Below the pieces are notes generated by a model. That model worked only from the letters and a program-made list of their open reading frames with translations, did not search any database and was not told the DNA's origin. Source: a bacterium (lineage in GTDB: Bacteria; Elusimicrobiota; Elusimicrobia; UBA1565; UBA9628). Taken from it: 63,849 nt of DNA. The DNA is taken from assembly GCA_021782205.1 (NCBI GenBank), contig JAJXVH010000011.1, forward strand, positions 1 through 63,849. The letters are read 5' to 3'. Shown in pieces: positions 1-8,285 of this stretch (positions are counted from its first letter, which is position 1; every line of letters begins with the position of its first letter). The translations under genes and the position numbers were made by a program.

Positions 1-1828
1 CGCCCGCGCCCACGGCCGCCGAGCCGGTGCCCTCGATGGCGCCGTCCCACCATTTCTTGTCCAGCACGCGCCCCGCGAAATCGCCCAAGCCCGTCACGCC
101 GTCGGCGATCCAGCCGATGAGCGTCTTCCAGCCGAAGTCCGCGTCGAACGCGCGCTCGAGCCGCGGCGAGGACGCGCGCCAGCGCCAGTCCCAACCCGCG
201 TCGATCATGGTCAGCGCGTAGGCCGCGCCCGCGCCGAGCGCGGCCATCGCCGTGCCGATCAGCAGGGCCCGCCATTCGAAGCCCGGAATCGCGGGCGAGC
301 CGGGAAGATTCATCGTGTCCGCGTAGCCGGCCACCCCGACGGGAAGATTGACCCAGCCCGAGGCCACCATGGTCTCGATGACCGGGCGCAGGAGGCCGGC
401 GAACGCGGAGCCGACCGCCAGCAGGGCGATCGGCGCGACGAAGCCGAAGCCGGCCTCGTGCGGGTGCGCCGCCAGCCCCTTCTGCTCGGGCCGCGAGCCG
501 TGGAAAGTCAGGAAGAGCATGCGAAAGATGTAGAACGCCGAGCCGATGGAGACCAGCAGGCCCGCCGCCGCGAACAAGCCGCCGCGCGACAGCGCCGCGT
601 CCATGATCGCGTCCTTGCTGAAGAAGCCGCCGAACGGGAACACGCCCGCCAGCGACAGCGACGCCAGCAGGAAGCACGCGTAGGTCCACGGCAAGGCCTT
701 GCGCCAGCCGCCCACCTCGTCGACGTTGGCCGTGGGCTGGTGGATGGCGTGACCGACGTTGCCGGCGCACAGGAAAAGCGCCGCCTTGAAGAAGCCGTGT
801 ACGATCAGGTGGAACACCGCCACGCCGACCTGCCCCAGGCCGAGGGCCAGCATCATCAGGCCCAGGTGGCTGACCGTCGAGTAGGCGAGGATGCGCTTGA
901 GGTCCTTGCGCGTGCCCGCGATCACGGCGGAGGCCAGCGCCGTGAACGCCCCGATGGCGGCGACCGCCGTGGGCAGGCCCGGCACGGCCGCGATCAGCGG
1001 CCAGGAGCGGATGAGCAGGAACACGCCGGCGGTGACCATGGTGGCCGCGTGCATCAGCGCGGAGGTGGGCGTGGGGCCTTCCATGGCGTCGGGCAGCCAG
1101 AAGTAGAGCGGGAACTGCGCGGACTTCGCGCACGCGGCCCAGATCAGCAGGCCGCCGATCAGCGGCAGGAAGTCCGGCATATGCCCGGCGGCCAAGGCCC
1201 GCGCGGTCACGAAGTAAATGAGGTGGAAGTGCGCGACTTTGTACGTATTGAGGATCAGCAGCAGCGCCAGCAGGAAGCCGAAGTCGCCCACGCGGTTGGT
1301 CAGGAACGCCTTCAGCGCCGCCTTGCGCGCGCTTTCCTTTTGATACCAGAAGCCGATGAGCAGATACGAGGCCACGCCCACCAACTCCCAGAACAGATAC
1401 ATCTGCACGTAGTTGTTGGCGGTCAGCAGGCCGATCATCGCCAAGAAGAAAAGATGGAAGACGAGGAAGAAGCGCGAGAAGCCGGGGTCGCCCTTCATGT
1501 AAGAAGCGGCGTAGACGTGGATCAAGGAGCCCACCAGCGCGACCATGGTCAGCACCGCCGTGCCCGGCCCGTCGATCCTCAAGCCGAAGTCGACGCCCCA
1601 GTCGCCGACCGCGGCCCAGCGATAAAAGTTCAAGTCGAAACTGCCGTCGGCGTAGACGCGCGCGGCCAACGCCACGCTCGCCACGGCCACGACCGCGCAG
1701 GACAACAGAATGGGAATATGCGTCCACTCCGGCTTGAGCGGGCGCAGGATGAAAAAGCCGAACAGGATCGCCGAGATCGGGGCCAGGAACAAAAGCCAGG
1801 CGACGATGGGCACCTGGGCGGGAGTCAT
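1..1828 (-). CDS. nuoL: NADH-quinone oxidoreductase subunit L, 3' end outside window
   Basis: This is the proton-pumping antiporter-like membrane subunit of respiratory complex I. About 609 codons are visible and the frame is open to the window edge, so the C-terminal end is missing. The translation is almost entirely hydrophobic helices with the NuoL/Mrp core, including LFWELVGVASYLLIGFWY, PTPTSALMHAATMVTAGVFL and a later HGFFKAALFLCAGNV stretch. The Glu of FWELVG and the Lys/His residues of the antiporter core are present. The ATG at 1826-1828 overlaps the nuoK stop by four bases (ATGA), so translation is probably coupled. The order nuoJ-nuoK-nuoL is the usual one and nuoM/nuoN would be expected beyond base 1. 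Confidence 0.95.
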   Translation of the reverse strand, partial: MTPAQVPIVAWLLFLAPISAILFGFFILRPLKPEWTHIPILLSCAVVAVASVALAARVYADGSFDLNFYRWAAVGDWGVDFGLRIDGPGTAVLTMVALVGSLIHVYAASYMKGDPGFSRFFLVFHLFFLAMIGLLTANNYVQMYLFWELVGVASYLLIGFWYQKESARKAALKAFLTNRVGDFGFLLALLLILNTYKVAHFHLIYFVTARALAAGHMPDFLPLIGGLLIWAACAKSAQFPLYFWLPDAMEGPTPTSALMHAATMVTAGVFLLIRSWPLIAAVPGLPTAVAAIGAFTALASAVIAGTRKDLKRILAYSTVSHLGLMMLALGLGQVGVAVFHLIVHGFFKAALFLCAGNVGHAIHQPTANVDEVGGWRKALPWTYACFLLASLSLAGVFPFGGFFSKDAIMDAALSRGGLFAAAGLLVSIGSAFYIFRMLFLTFHGSRPEQKGLAAHPHEAGFGFVAPIALLAVGSAFAGLLRPVIETMVASGWVNLPVGVAGYADTMNLPGSPAIPGFEWRALLIGTAMAALGAGAAYALTMIDAGWDWRWRASSPRLERAFDADFGWKTLIGWIADGVTGLGDFAGRVLDKKWWDGAIEGTGSAAVGAG

Positions 1829-2121
1829 CCGCGCAGCTCCGTCAGATCGCCCGCGTCAAGGCCCCGGCCCGAGCGCAGGACTTTCAAAATCAAGGATAGG
1901 CCCACGACCGCCTCCGCCGCGGCCACCGCCAAAACGACCGCGACCGCGGCCAGGGCCTCCGGGTCGGAGAAGCGGCAGGCGCCGTGCACGAGCGCCAGGT
2001 CGGCCGCGGCCACCATCAGCTCGACGCCCAACAGCATGGCCAGCATCTGCCGGCGCAGCACGACCGCCGCCAGACCCAGGGCGAACAGCGCTCCCGACGT
2101 CGCCCACACCGCCGCGTTCAT
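1825..2121 (-). CDS. nuoK: NADH-quinone oxidoreductase subunit K
   Basis: This small complex I membrane subunit of 98 residues has three transmembrane helices. The family's typical core is visible in RRQMLAMLLGVELMVAA, which carries the membrane Glu conserved in NuoK helix 2, and in a later AEAVVGLSLILKVLR helix with the second conserved Glu. The length matches the usual 100 residues. The ATG at 2119-2121 overlaps the nuoJ stop by four bases, and its own stop overlaps the nuoL start in the same way. The gene sits between nuoJ and nuoL as in most complex I operons. Confidence 0.94.
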   Translation of the reverse strand: MNAAVWATSGALFALGLAAVVLRRQMLAMLLGVELMVAAADLALVHGACRFSDPEALAAVAVVLAVAAAEAVVGLSLILKVLRSGRGLDAGDLTELRG

Positions 2122-2603
2122 GAAGGCTCCTTGTCCGGCAGGACGGCCAGCGCGGCCAGGAACATCAGCAACGTGACCGCTTCCGTGGCCAAAGAATAAG
2201 AGTGGAACAAGTCCGCGCCGAAGGCGGCCGTCAAGCCCGGCGCCGCGACCGTCGCCGCGTGAGGAGGCGCGCCCGCCAAGGTCAGCGCGAGTTCGGCCGA
2301 GACCGCCGCCACACCCAGCGCCGCCAAGCCGCGCGGCAGAGCGAAATCGGCGAAGCGCTCCGCCGCCGCCGCGCCGCCGGAAGCCATAATGGTGATCACG
2401 GTCAGAACCATGACCGCTCCGGCGTAGATCATGACCTGGAGCAGACCCAGCAAGGGAGCGCCGCGCAGCACGTAGATCAGCGCGGTCTGCAGAAGCACGA
2501 CGAGCAGGCATACCGCGCCGTTGTAGAGGGATCGGCTCCACAACATCGCCGCCGCGAAAACGACGGCGGCCGCGCCCGCGATCACGACGGCCCAAAGCGT
2601 CAT
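2118..2603 (-). CDS. nuoJ: NADH-quinone oxidoreductase subunit J
   Basis: This 161-residue complex I membrane subunit has five predicted helices. The conserved NuoJ segment is recognisable at GLLQVMIYAGAVMVLTVITI, with the Tyr-Ala-Gly-Ala-Val helix. The chain ends soon after a last helix, LLMFLAALAVL, so it is close to the usual length. It is the first gene of the nuoJKL run on this strand. A TAGAAT box lies nine bases upstream of the ATG, so this may be a promoter-proximal gene with an almost absent leader, separate from any other nuo genes elsewhere. Confidence 0.93.
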   Translation of the reverse strand: MTLWAVVIAGAAAVVFAAAMLWSRSLYNGAVCLLVVLLQTALIYVLRGAPLLGLLQVMIYAGAVMVLTVITIMASGGAAAAERFADFALPRGLAALGVAAVSAELALTLAGAPPHAATVAAPGLTAAFGADLFHSYSLATEAVTLLMFLAALAVLPDKEPS

Positions 2604-2612
2604 CAGGGACGC

Positions 2613-2618
2613 ATTCTA
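2613..2618 (-). promoter_or_regulatory. Putative -10 box of nuoJ
   Basis: TAGAAT on the minus strand, nine bases before the nuoJ ATG. It resembles the TANNNT boxes that precede many lead genes in this window. No clear -35 is seen. Confidence 0.45.
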
Positions 2619-2644
2619 CTGTTTTCGCGGCGCGGCGTCCAATC

Positions 2645-3439
2645 TCAGTAGGAAACGGTCAGTTCGCTACCGTCGGAGGAAACGCTCAAAACCGCCTGGT
2701 CACCGCCGTGCAGCCGAACCGCGCGCGGCGAGGATTCCAAGTCCGAAAGGACGAAGCGGTACGACTCGAATCCGTCGGACTGAGCGTCCGCGCCGTCGTA
2801 GATCAAGCACACGCCGATGCGGTCCGAGGCCCCCGCGGGACGCACGGAGACGTCGGGCAGGCGGGACAAGAAGAGTCGATACGGCCGGCCGGCGATGGAA
2901 ACAGCCGTTCCCGTCGCGTCCGTCTTGCGGAAGAGGTCGCCGATGCGGCTGCGCCACAGCGTCGCGCCCGAGTCCGCGTCCTTGATCTCGAAGAGGTTGT
3001 TGAGCCGCGCGCGAAAAATGCTGACATCGAGATCCAGTGAGTAGCGGTGGCCGCCGGCCGCCCAGGAGGCGGACATCCCGCGCTCGACTTTCACCATCAG
3101 AGGGGCGCGTCCGCACGGCGCGACGACGAGCCACGGGGAGCCGTCGACGTCCAACGTCCCGGAGATATACGTGCGGCCCGCGGCGTCGTCGAACCAATCC
3201 ACCTCGGTCCAATACCGATCAAGCAGACCCGCCAGGCTCACGCGCTGGTAGGCCGCGACGGGCGCCGCAATCGCCGCGGACGCCGGGGGCCGCGGCGGCG
3301 GCGGAACGGCGATGCCGCCGGGCGGAAGCGAGAAGCCGAATTCGCCCGCGGATGCCGCCAGCGCGTCGAGATCGATCGCGCCGGGCAGAGCGTGCACGGG
3401 AACTGCGAGCGCGATCGACAGCAGCAAGACCGGTTTCAT
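2645..3439 (-). CDS. Secreted protein of unknown function
   Basis: I do not recognise this 264-residue protein. It begins with a clear signal peptide (MKPVLLLSIALAVPVHALPG, cleavage probably after Ala16), followed by a Pro/Ala-rich linker near residues 45-65. The mature part is mixed alpha/beta, and segments such as YISGTLDVDGSPWLVVA and RPYRLFLSRLPD look like a beta-rich exported domain. An upstream in-frame ATG would give a longer protein with no signal peptide. I chose the ATG at 3439 because the signal peptide begins there and a TATGAT box lies exactly six bases upstream. Base composition is slightly less GC-rich than the neighbours. Confidence 0.75.
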   Translation of the reverse strand: MKPVLLLSIALAVPVHALPGAIDLDALAASAGEFGFSLPPGGIAVPPPPRPPASAAIAAPVAAYQRVSLAGLLDRYWTEVDWFDDAAGRTYISGTLDVDGSPWLVVAPCGRAPLMVKVERGMSASWAAGGHRYSLDLDVSIFRARLNNLFEIKDADSGATLWRSRIGDLFRKTDATGTAVSIAGRPYRLFLSRLPDVSVRPAGASDRIGVCLIYDGADAQSDGFESYRFVLSDLESSPRAVRLHGGDQAVLSVSSDGSELTVSY

Positions 3440-3445
3440 GCGCGT

Positions 3446-3451
3446 ATCATA
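3446..3451 (-). promoter_or_regulatory. Putative leaderless -10 box
   Basis: TATGAT on the minus strand with exactly six bases to the ATG at 3439. It is an instance of the recurrent TANNNT-N6-start pattern, and transcription would begin at or next to the start codon. Confidence 0.55.
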
Positions 3452-3519
3452 CTCAGCGGCTTGCGCCGCGGGAACGCGCGCCTGCGGCGGAAGGGTCCGG
3501 CAATAGACCCAGGCTCCGC

Positions 3520-4593
3520 CTAGGACTTCTGGTCCTCGGTTCGGATTTTCAAGTCGCGCCCCAGGTCGGCCGCCTCGCGCAGGACCGCGGGTTCCGAGAC
3601 CTTCAGTCCCCAGAGCACCAGCACGCTCAGCAAGGAGGGCACGACGTAGTAGCACAGCCGGAACAGCATCGCCGCGACCAGCGCGGCACCCGCGTCGATG
3701 CCGAAACCCGCCATCAACGCCGCGATGGAACCTTCCGCCGCGCCCAACCCTCCGGGCAGGACCGGGATCAAGGTCGCGGCCTGGCTGGTGGTGAACGCCG
3801 CGACCAGATAGCCCAGCGGCAGGTCGTTGCCGGTCGCGCGGAAGCACAGCCACAGCGCCGTCATCGCAAAGCCCCAGTCCAGGCACGTATAAAGGACGGT
3901 CGCGGTCAGGCGCCCGCGCCCGGAGCGGATGCGCGCCAAACCCTGGGTCAACTGCATCTCAAAGGCGGCGAAGTCCTCGGGCGGGATCTCGCGCTGGGAC
4001 AGGGAGAACGCGGCGCGGTTGGTCAGGCGGAATAGGCGGTGCGTCAGCCGGCCGCGCGCGGCGCGGTTGAAGAATGCCACCAAAATCAGCGCGGCCAGCG
4101 CCAGCAGGACGAGCAGGCCGAACGCGCTTTCCAGCACCGCCACGCGCGCGCCGCCGGCGCGCAGGAGCAAGGTCGCCAGGCCTTGCGCCAGGATCAGCGC
4201 CAGCACCGCGTAGAGGATCGCGGAGGTGACGGCCGACGCGGTGATGGTCGTGGCGATCGGCACGCGGCGCTTGTGCAGAAGGTGGGCCTTCAGCGCGAAG
4301 CCGGTGGCACCCCCGGCCGAAAGCACGTAGTTGGCGGTGGTGGAGACAAGCGCTATGCCCAGCACCACGGGCGCGCCCAGCGCATGGCCCAGCACCGCCA
4401 GCGTCTCCGACAGCGCCAGACCGACCATCGCGTGGCTGGCGCACGCGCACGCCAAAGCCGCGCCCACCCACAGCCAGGACACCGCCTCGCCCGCGCGGCG
4501 CACCTGCTCCAGCCGCGAGCCGACGGCCGCCGCCAGCAGGGCCAGCGCCGTCAGCGCCCCCAGCCCCCAGACCAACCCGCGCTTGGCGCTCAC
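3520..4593 (-). CDS. Lysylphosphatidylglycerol synthase-type (UPF0104) membrane protein
   Basis: A 357-residue polytopic membrane protein of the AglD/MprF N-terminal (UPF0104) flippase-like superfamily. Hallmarks are about eight hydrophobic helices, the segment ANYVLSAGGATGFALKAHLL and the C-terminal motif TLIPVLPGGLGAAEGSIAAL, which matches the family's P-x-x-P-G-G-x-G-x-x-E signature. There is no MprF catalytic domain, so lipid or polyprenol flipping or envelope modification is more likely than lysyl transfer; the substrate cannot be read from sequence. The start is a GTG at 4593: it has GGGGAG nine bases upstream and overlaps the stop of the preceding gene as GTGA. Confidence 0.82.
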   Translation of the reverse strand: MSAKRGLVWGLGALTALALLAAAVGSRLEQVRRAGEAVSWLWVGAALACACASHAMVGLALSETLAVLGHALGAPVVLGIALVSTTANYVLSAGGATGFALKAHLLHKRRVPIATTITASAVTSAILYAVLALILAQGLATLLLRAGGARVAVLESAFGLLVLLALAALILVAFFNRAARGRLTHRLFRLTNRAAFSLSQREIPPEDFAAFEMQLTQGLARIRSGRGRLTATVLYTCLDWGFAMTALWLCFRATGNDLPLGYLVAAFTTSQAATLIPVLPGGLGAAEGSIAALMAGFGIDAGAALVAAMLFRLCYYVVPSLLSVLVLWGLKVSEPAVLREAADLGRDLKIRTEDQKS

Positions 4594-5564
4594 GGCCAAA
4601 AGCTCCCCGCCGCGGCGCTGGACACGTTCGCGTTCCAGGCGGCCGAGGAGGCCGCGACCGCGAAGTGATAGGCCTGGCTCCTCTGCTCCGGCGTGGCGGT
4701 CCCCTGAGCCACCGCCAGGAGCGCCTGGCCCGAGGCCGGATCGAGGCCGCCCGCCATCAGGCGTCCGACCATGCCGGACGCCATGGGCAGCGCGCGTCGC
4801 GCCAGATACGCCGCGCCGATCGACGCGCCCAAAAGTCCGATCAACAGGACGGCCGAAAGCCCGGCGACGGCCCGGCCCATCCACTCGGGCGAGCGCGCGT
4901 CCGGCGAGGCCGCGCGTAGGTCGTCGGCCAACCGAGAGGTCGCCACCAGTCCGAACGGCGCCCAGACCATCGCGATCAGCCAGCCCACCAGCGGAATCTG
5001 GCTGGGCGCCCACGCCAGGATCAGCGCCGCCAGCAGGCGCAGCACCGCGTCGGCGGGACGCGCGGCCACGCGCGCCCAGGACAGGCCGAGCGCTTGGATT
5101 CCCGCGCCCTCGCCGGAAATCTCATAGTAAGGAGCGAAGAAGAGCAGGACCGTCAGCACCGCGCCGGGAAAGACGAAGAGAGCAAATCCGCCGCCCATGG
5201 CCAGGAAGGTCAAGGTGACCACCCAGCCGAACGCCGCGGTCTGGCCCCACGCCCGCGACAGGCTGTCGGCGGGCGGCTCGTCGTAGCGCACCACGCGCAG
5301 CGCCGCGGCCTGCCCCCACGAGGACGCCCACAGCGCGGCCGTCAAGGACGCCGCGGCGCCCAAGCCGACGACCGCCCACAACGGGCCGATGCGCAGCACC
5401 GCCAACATCAGCGCCGGGATCAGCGGAATCGCGACCGCGGCCAGCGTCGCCGCGCCGGCCACGCCCAGCACGGTCATCAGCCGACCCCACAGCCGGCGGT
5501 AGTCGCTCCAGCACGCGCGCAGCCAATCGGTGAACGGCGGCATTTTTTGAGGATAGCATTTCAT
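4590..5564 (-). CDS. Polytopic membrane protein, unknown function
   Basis: A 324-residue integral membrane protein with about six hydrophobic segments, two of them in the N-terminal third (RLMTVLGVAGAATLAAVAIP and the following helix) and the last near residue 240. The C-terminal 80 residues are soluble and Ala-rich. I cannot assign a family with certainty; the arrangement resembles uncharacterised DUF4013-like membrane proteins. Two in-frame ATGs (5564 and 5543) are possible. The first is preferred because GGAG lies nine bases before it. The gene is coupled by a GTGA overlap to the UPF0104 gene downstream and is divergent from hmgA. Confidence 0.7.
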   Translation of the reverse strand: MKCYPQKMPPFTDWLRACWSDYRRLWGRLMTVLGVAGAATLAAVAIPLIPALMLAVLRIGPLWAVVGLGAAASLTAALWASSWGQAAALRVVRYDEPPADSLSRAWGQTAAFGWVVTLTFLAMGGGFALFVFPGAVLTVLLFFAPYYEISGEGAGIQALGLSWARVAARPADAVLRLLAALILAWAPSQIPLVGWLIAMVWAPFGLVATSRLADDLRAASPDARSPEWMGRAVAGLSAVLLIGLLGASIGAAYLARRALPMASGMVGRLMAGGLDPASGQALLAVAQGTATPEQRSQAYHFAVAASSAAWNANVSSAAAGSFWP

Positions 5565-5600
5565 CGCGCGGCACTCCGCTGGCGGACGGTCTCGTTTTGC

Positions 5601-5606
5601 TAGTAT
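5601..5606 (+). promoter_or_regulatory. Putative leaderless -10 box of hmgA
   Basis: TGC-TAGTAT with exactly six bases to the hmgA ATG at 5613. An extended TGn precedes the box and no -35 hexamer is evident. Confidence 0.6.
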
Positions 5607-5612
5607 GGCACC

Positions 5613-6836
5613 ATGAGCGTGATTTTGACGCGCGGCCGCGTGCCGCGCACGCCGCACACGGAATTCTATTCGGAGCCCGAGGTGCTGGCGCTGGAGGAAA
5701 TCCACGGCGTCATGGGCTTTTCCGGCGACTGGTCGCGCAAATATCACTACCGCAAATATCCCACCCAGCTCATCCGGGAGCCGCACCGGCTGCCGCTCGA
5801 CCTGCGGCCCCAGCCGCTGCAGCCCTTGCCTCTTCAAGCCTGGCATCTGCGCACCGGACGCCTGAAGGCGCACGGCGACGTGCTCAGCGGACGCGTGCCG
5901 CTGGTCTACGGCGCGTCCACGTTCATCTTCGCGGCGCGCTTCGAGCGTTCCTGCCCGGCCGACCGCTTCGTGCGCAACGGCGACGGCCACGAGTTGTGGT
6001 TCGTGCAGGAGGGCCGCGGCCTGCTCGCGTCCGAATACGGCGTGCTGCCCTTCCGCCCGGGCCAATACGTCGTCGTGCCCAAGGGCACGACCTACCGCGT
6101 GGAGCTGGAAAGCGAGGAGTGCGCGCTGCTCATCGTCGAGTCGCGCTACCCGATCCACTTCGCCCCCCATTACCTCAATAAGTCCGGCCAGGCGACGTTG
6201 ATGGCGCCGCTGGTCGAAACCGAGATCGAGACGCCGGAGTTCCGCCCCGCCAGAGACGAGGAAGGCGAATTCCGCATCTGGACCAAGCACGGCGGAGGAT
6301 TTACCACCGAGATGTCCCTGGGCCACCACCCGTTCGACTTGATCGGCTGGGAGGGCGCGCTCTATCCGTTCACGTTCCATACCGACGATCAGCATCCGCT
6401 GGCGCGCCAGATCCACACCGCCCCGCCCACGCGCCAGACTTTCGAATCCGGGACCGCGCCGCACTCGGGCTTCGCGGTGTGCACGTTCAAGGGCCAGATC
6501 GAGGGCTGGCACCCGCGCGACGTGCCCGCGCCTTACGCGCACTTCAACGTCGACAGCGACGAGGTGATGTTCTTCTCCAACACCTCCTACGGCGCGCGCA
6601 AAGGCCTGGTGGAGCCGGGCTCTTTCACCTTCCATCCCGGCAGCCTGCCCCACTCGCCGCACGGCATGGCGGCCAAGCGCTCGTTCGCGGAACGCGGCAA
6701 GCTCTCGGACTATCTCGCCGTGATGCTGGACACGTTCTTCGAGCCGCTGTCGGTGGCGCGCCAGGCGCTGGGCATCGCCGACAAGGACTACCCGCTCAGC
6801 TGGAACCGCGACACGCAGGGGATTTCGGCGGCCTGA
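5613..6836 (+). CDS. hmgA: Homogentisate 1,2-dioxygenase
   Basis: Predicted to open the ring of homogentisate with O2 to give maleylacetoacetate, in tyrosine/phenylalanine breakdown. The 407-residue cupin-fold protein carries family features: the N-terminal FSGDWSRKYHYRKYPTQ, the central LWFVQEGRGLL beta-barrel, and a C-terminal metal region with AHFNVDSDEVMFF followed by FHPGSLPHSPHG. These would supply the His, Glu and His iron ligands. It is slightly shorter than the Pseudomonas and human enzymes (about 430-445) and resembles a short bacterial subfamily. The next gene starts inside its stop codon (TGATG), and an HPPD-like gene follows. No maleylacetoacetate isomerase or fumarylacetoacetase is in the window. 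Confidence 0.86.
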   Translation: MSVILTRGRVPRTPHTEFYSEPEVLALEEIHGVMGFSGDWSRKYHYRKYPTQLIREPHRLPLDLRPQPLQPLPLQAWHLRTGRLKAHGDVLSGRVPLVYGASTFIFAARFERSCPADRFVRNGDGHELWFVQEGRGLLASEYGVLPFRPGQYVVVPKGTTYRVELESEECALLIVESRYPIHFAPHYLNKSGQATLMAPLVETEIETPEFRPARDEEGEFRIWTKHGGGFTTEMSLGHHPFDLIGWEGALYPFTFHTDDQHPLARQIHTAPPTRQTFESGTAPHSGFAVCTFKGQIEGWHPRDVPAPYAHFNVDSDEVMFFSNTSYGARKGLVEPGSFTFHPGSLPHSPHGMAAKRSFAERGKLSDYLAVMLDTFFEPLSVARQALGIADKDYPLSWNRDTQGISAA

Positions 6837-7447
6837 TGGAGCTGGACCCTCAGGCGCTGGAGCTGCGCGCGCGCTACGCGCTGATGATCGGGACCATCCA
6901 GCCGCGCCCCATCGCCTGGGTCTCCACGATTTCTCCCGCGGGCGCGACCAACCTCGCGCCGTTCAGCTTCTTCACCGGCATCGGCGCCAACCCGATGACC
7001 CTGTGCTTCTCCTCCGCCAACGACCGCAACGGCAAAAAGAAGGACACCTTGCTCAACGTCGAGGCGACGCGGCAGTTCGTCGTCAACTTCGCGACCGAGG
7101 CGAACGCGGCGAAGATGAACCAGACCTCGGCGCCGTATCCGCACGGCGTCAGCGAGTTCGAGACATGCGGCCTGACCCCCCGGCCGTCGACGAAGGTCAA
7201 GCCCCCGCGCGTCGCCGAGAGCCCGGCGGCCTTCGAGTGCGAACTTCTGCAGATCGTCGCGCTGGGCGAAGGCCCGCTGGTGGGCAACCTGATCATCGGC
7301 CAGGTCGTCTACATCCATTACGACGATAAAATTTACAACGGCGGAAAGATCCGCCACCAGGACCTCCGGGCGATCGGCCGCATGGAGGGCGCTTGGTATT
7401 CGCGCACGCAGGACGCGTTCGAGCTTCCGCGGCCGGACGCCGCGTGA
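6836..7447 (+). CDS. Flavin reductase family protein (FMN-binding split barrel)
   Basis: A 203-residue protein of the DIM6/NTAB flavin-reductase-like family, which binds FMN and often supplies reduced flavin or acts as an FMN oxidoreductase. Recognisable are the N-terminal LMIGTIQPRPIAWVSTISPA, the flavin-binding NLAPFSFFTGIGANP segment, DTLLNVEATRQFVVNF and a C-terminal GxxVYIHYDD strand. The ATG overlaps the hmgA stop by one base (TGATG), so it is translationally coupled. Its place between hmgA and an HPPD-like gene suggests a role in aromatic catabolism, but neither neighbour needs reduced flavin, so the role is uncertain. Confidence 0.85.
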   Translation: MELDPQALELRARYALMIGTIQPRPIAWVSTISPAGATNLAPFSFFTGIGANPMTLCFSSANDRNGKKKDTLLNVEATRQFVVNFATEANAAKMNQTSAPYPHGVSEFETCGLTPRPSTKVKPPRVAESPAAFECELLQIVALGEGPLVGNLIIGQVVYIHYDDKIYNGGKIRHQDLRAIGRMEGAWYSRTQDAFELPRPDAA

Positions 7448-7469
7448 GCATCCGACGGGCGGAGGAAGC

Positions 7470-8285
7470 ATGAAAAAACAGCCTTTCCATAATTTCGTCG
7501 TCGACCACATGACCTTCCTCGTCGAGCCCGACCTCTACAAGACCACCTACGCGCTGTTCCGCGTGATCTTCGGCGTGGGCCGCGAGGACCTGATCTACGA
7601 GAAGCGCTCGAACTGGCCGGGCCAGAAGAAGCCCGCCTCGATGACCTTCGCCGCGCGCGTGGGCGTGGAGAAGGACGCGCGCGTGCCGGCGCAGGCCATC
7701 TTCGCCGTCGTCCAGCCCACCGAGCCCAAGACCCGCTCCTCCCACGTGCGCGCGATGCTCAAGAACCGCGGCGGCTCCTGCCACTGGCAGCACGTGGCCC
7801 TGCGCACGCCGGACCTGCTGGGCTTCCATAAATTCTGCGTGGAGCGCGGCGTGAACTTCATCACGCCCATCCTCAAGGACGCCGACGAGGACCTGATCCA
7901 GGTCTTTTCCGGCGAGTGGACCGTGCCCGGCGCCGCCAAGCCCAGCGCGACTTTTTTCGAATTCGTCCAGCGCGATCCCAGCGCCGAACTGCTCAAGCAG
8001 CTGGAGACCGCGTCCAACCGCCAGGCCTGGTTCCGGGACAAGACCTTCCTCGGCCTCTACGGCGAGAAGGAAAACGAGTATAAACGCGGCCGCGCCGTGC
8101 CCTTCATCGACGACGCTCTCGCTCGGCGCATCGCGTCGCGGCTGAAAGGCCGGGAGGTCTTCGAGATCGAGGACTCCCAACTGGAGCAGGTGGAAGCGGA
8201 CATGCTGGACTACGCCGCCGCGCGCGCGCGGACCGCGGGAAGGTCGGCGGCAACGTCCCGGTCGGCTCCGGTCAGCGCGCCTTAA
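7470..8285 (+). CDS. Half-size 4-hydroxyphenylpyruvate dioxygenase-like VOC enzyme
   Basis: This 271-residue protein matches the catalytic C-terminal half of 4-hydroxyphenylpyruvate dioxygenase and lacks the usual N-terminal vicinal-oxygen-chelate domain; full HPPD is about 350-400 residues. All three expected iron ligands can be placed: His13 in VVDHMTFLVE, His108 in CHWQHVALRT and Glu164 in TFFEFVQRD. Between them lies the family's Q/N-rich substrate region in altered form. The context after hmgA fits homogentisate formation from 4-hydroxyphenylpyruvate. A different 2-oxoacid substrate (hydroxymandelate-synthase-like chemistry) or a related aromatic is possible. SD GGAGGA precedes the ATG. 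The 3' end overlaps the convergent gene by 14 bp. Confidence 0.72.
   Translation: MKKQPFHNFVVDHMTFLVEPDLYKTTYALFRVIFGVGREDLIYEKRSNWPGQKKPASMTFAARVGVEKDARVPAQAIFAVVQPTEPKTRSSHVRAMLKNRGGSCHWQHVALRTPDLLGFHKFCVERGVNFITPILKDADEDLIQVFSGEWTVPGAAKPSATFFEFVQRDPSAELLKQLETASNRQAWFRDKTFLGLYGEKENEYKRGRAVPFIDDALARRIASRLKGREVFEIEDSQLEQVEADMLDYAAARARTAGRSAATSRSAPVSAP

Noticed and set aside
458-2176. Long Arg/Gln-rich plus-strand frame opposite nuoL-nuoJ
   Set aside because: Composition is that of an antisense reading of GC-rich DNA, and the minus strand encodes recognisable complex I subunits.
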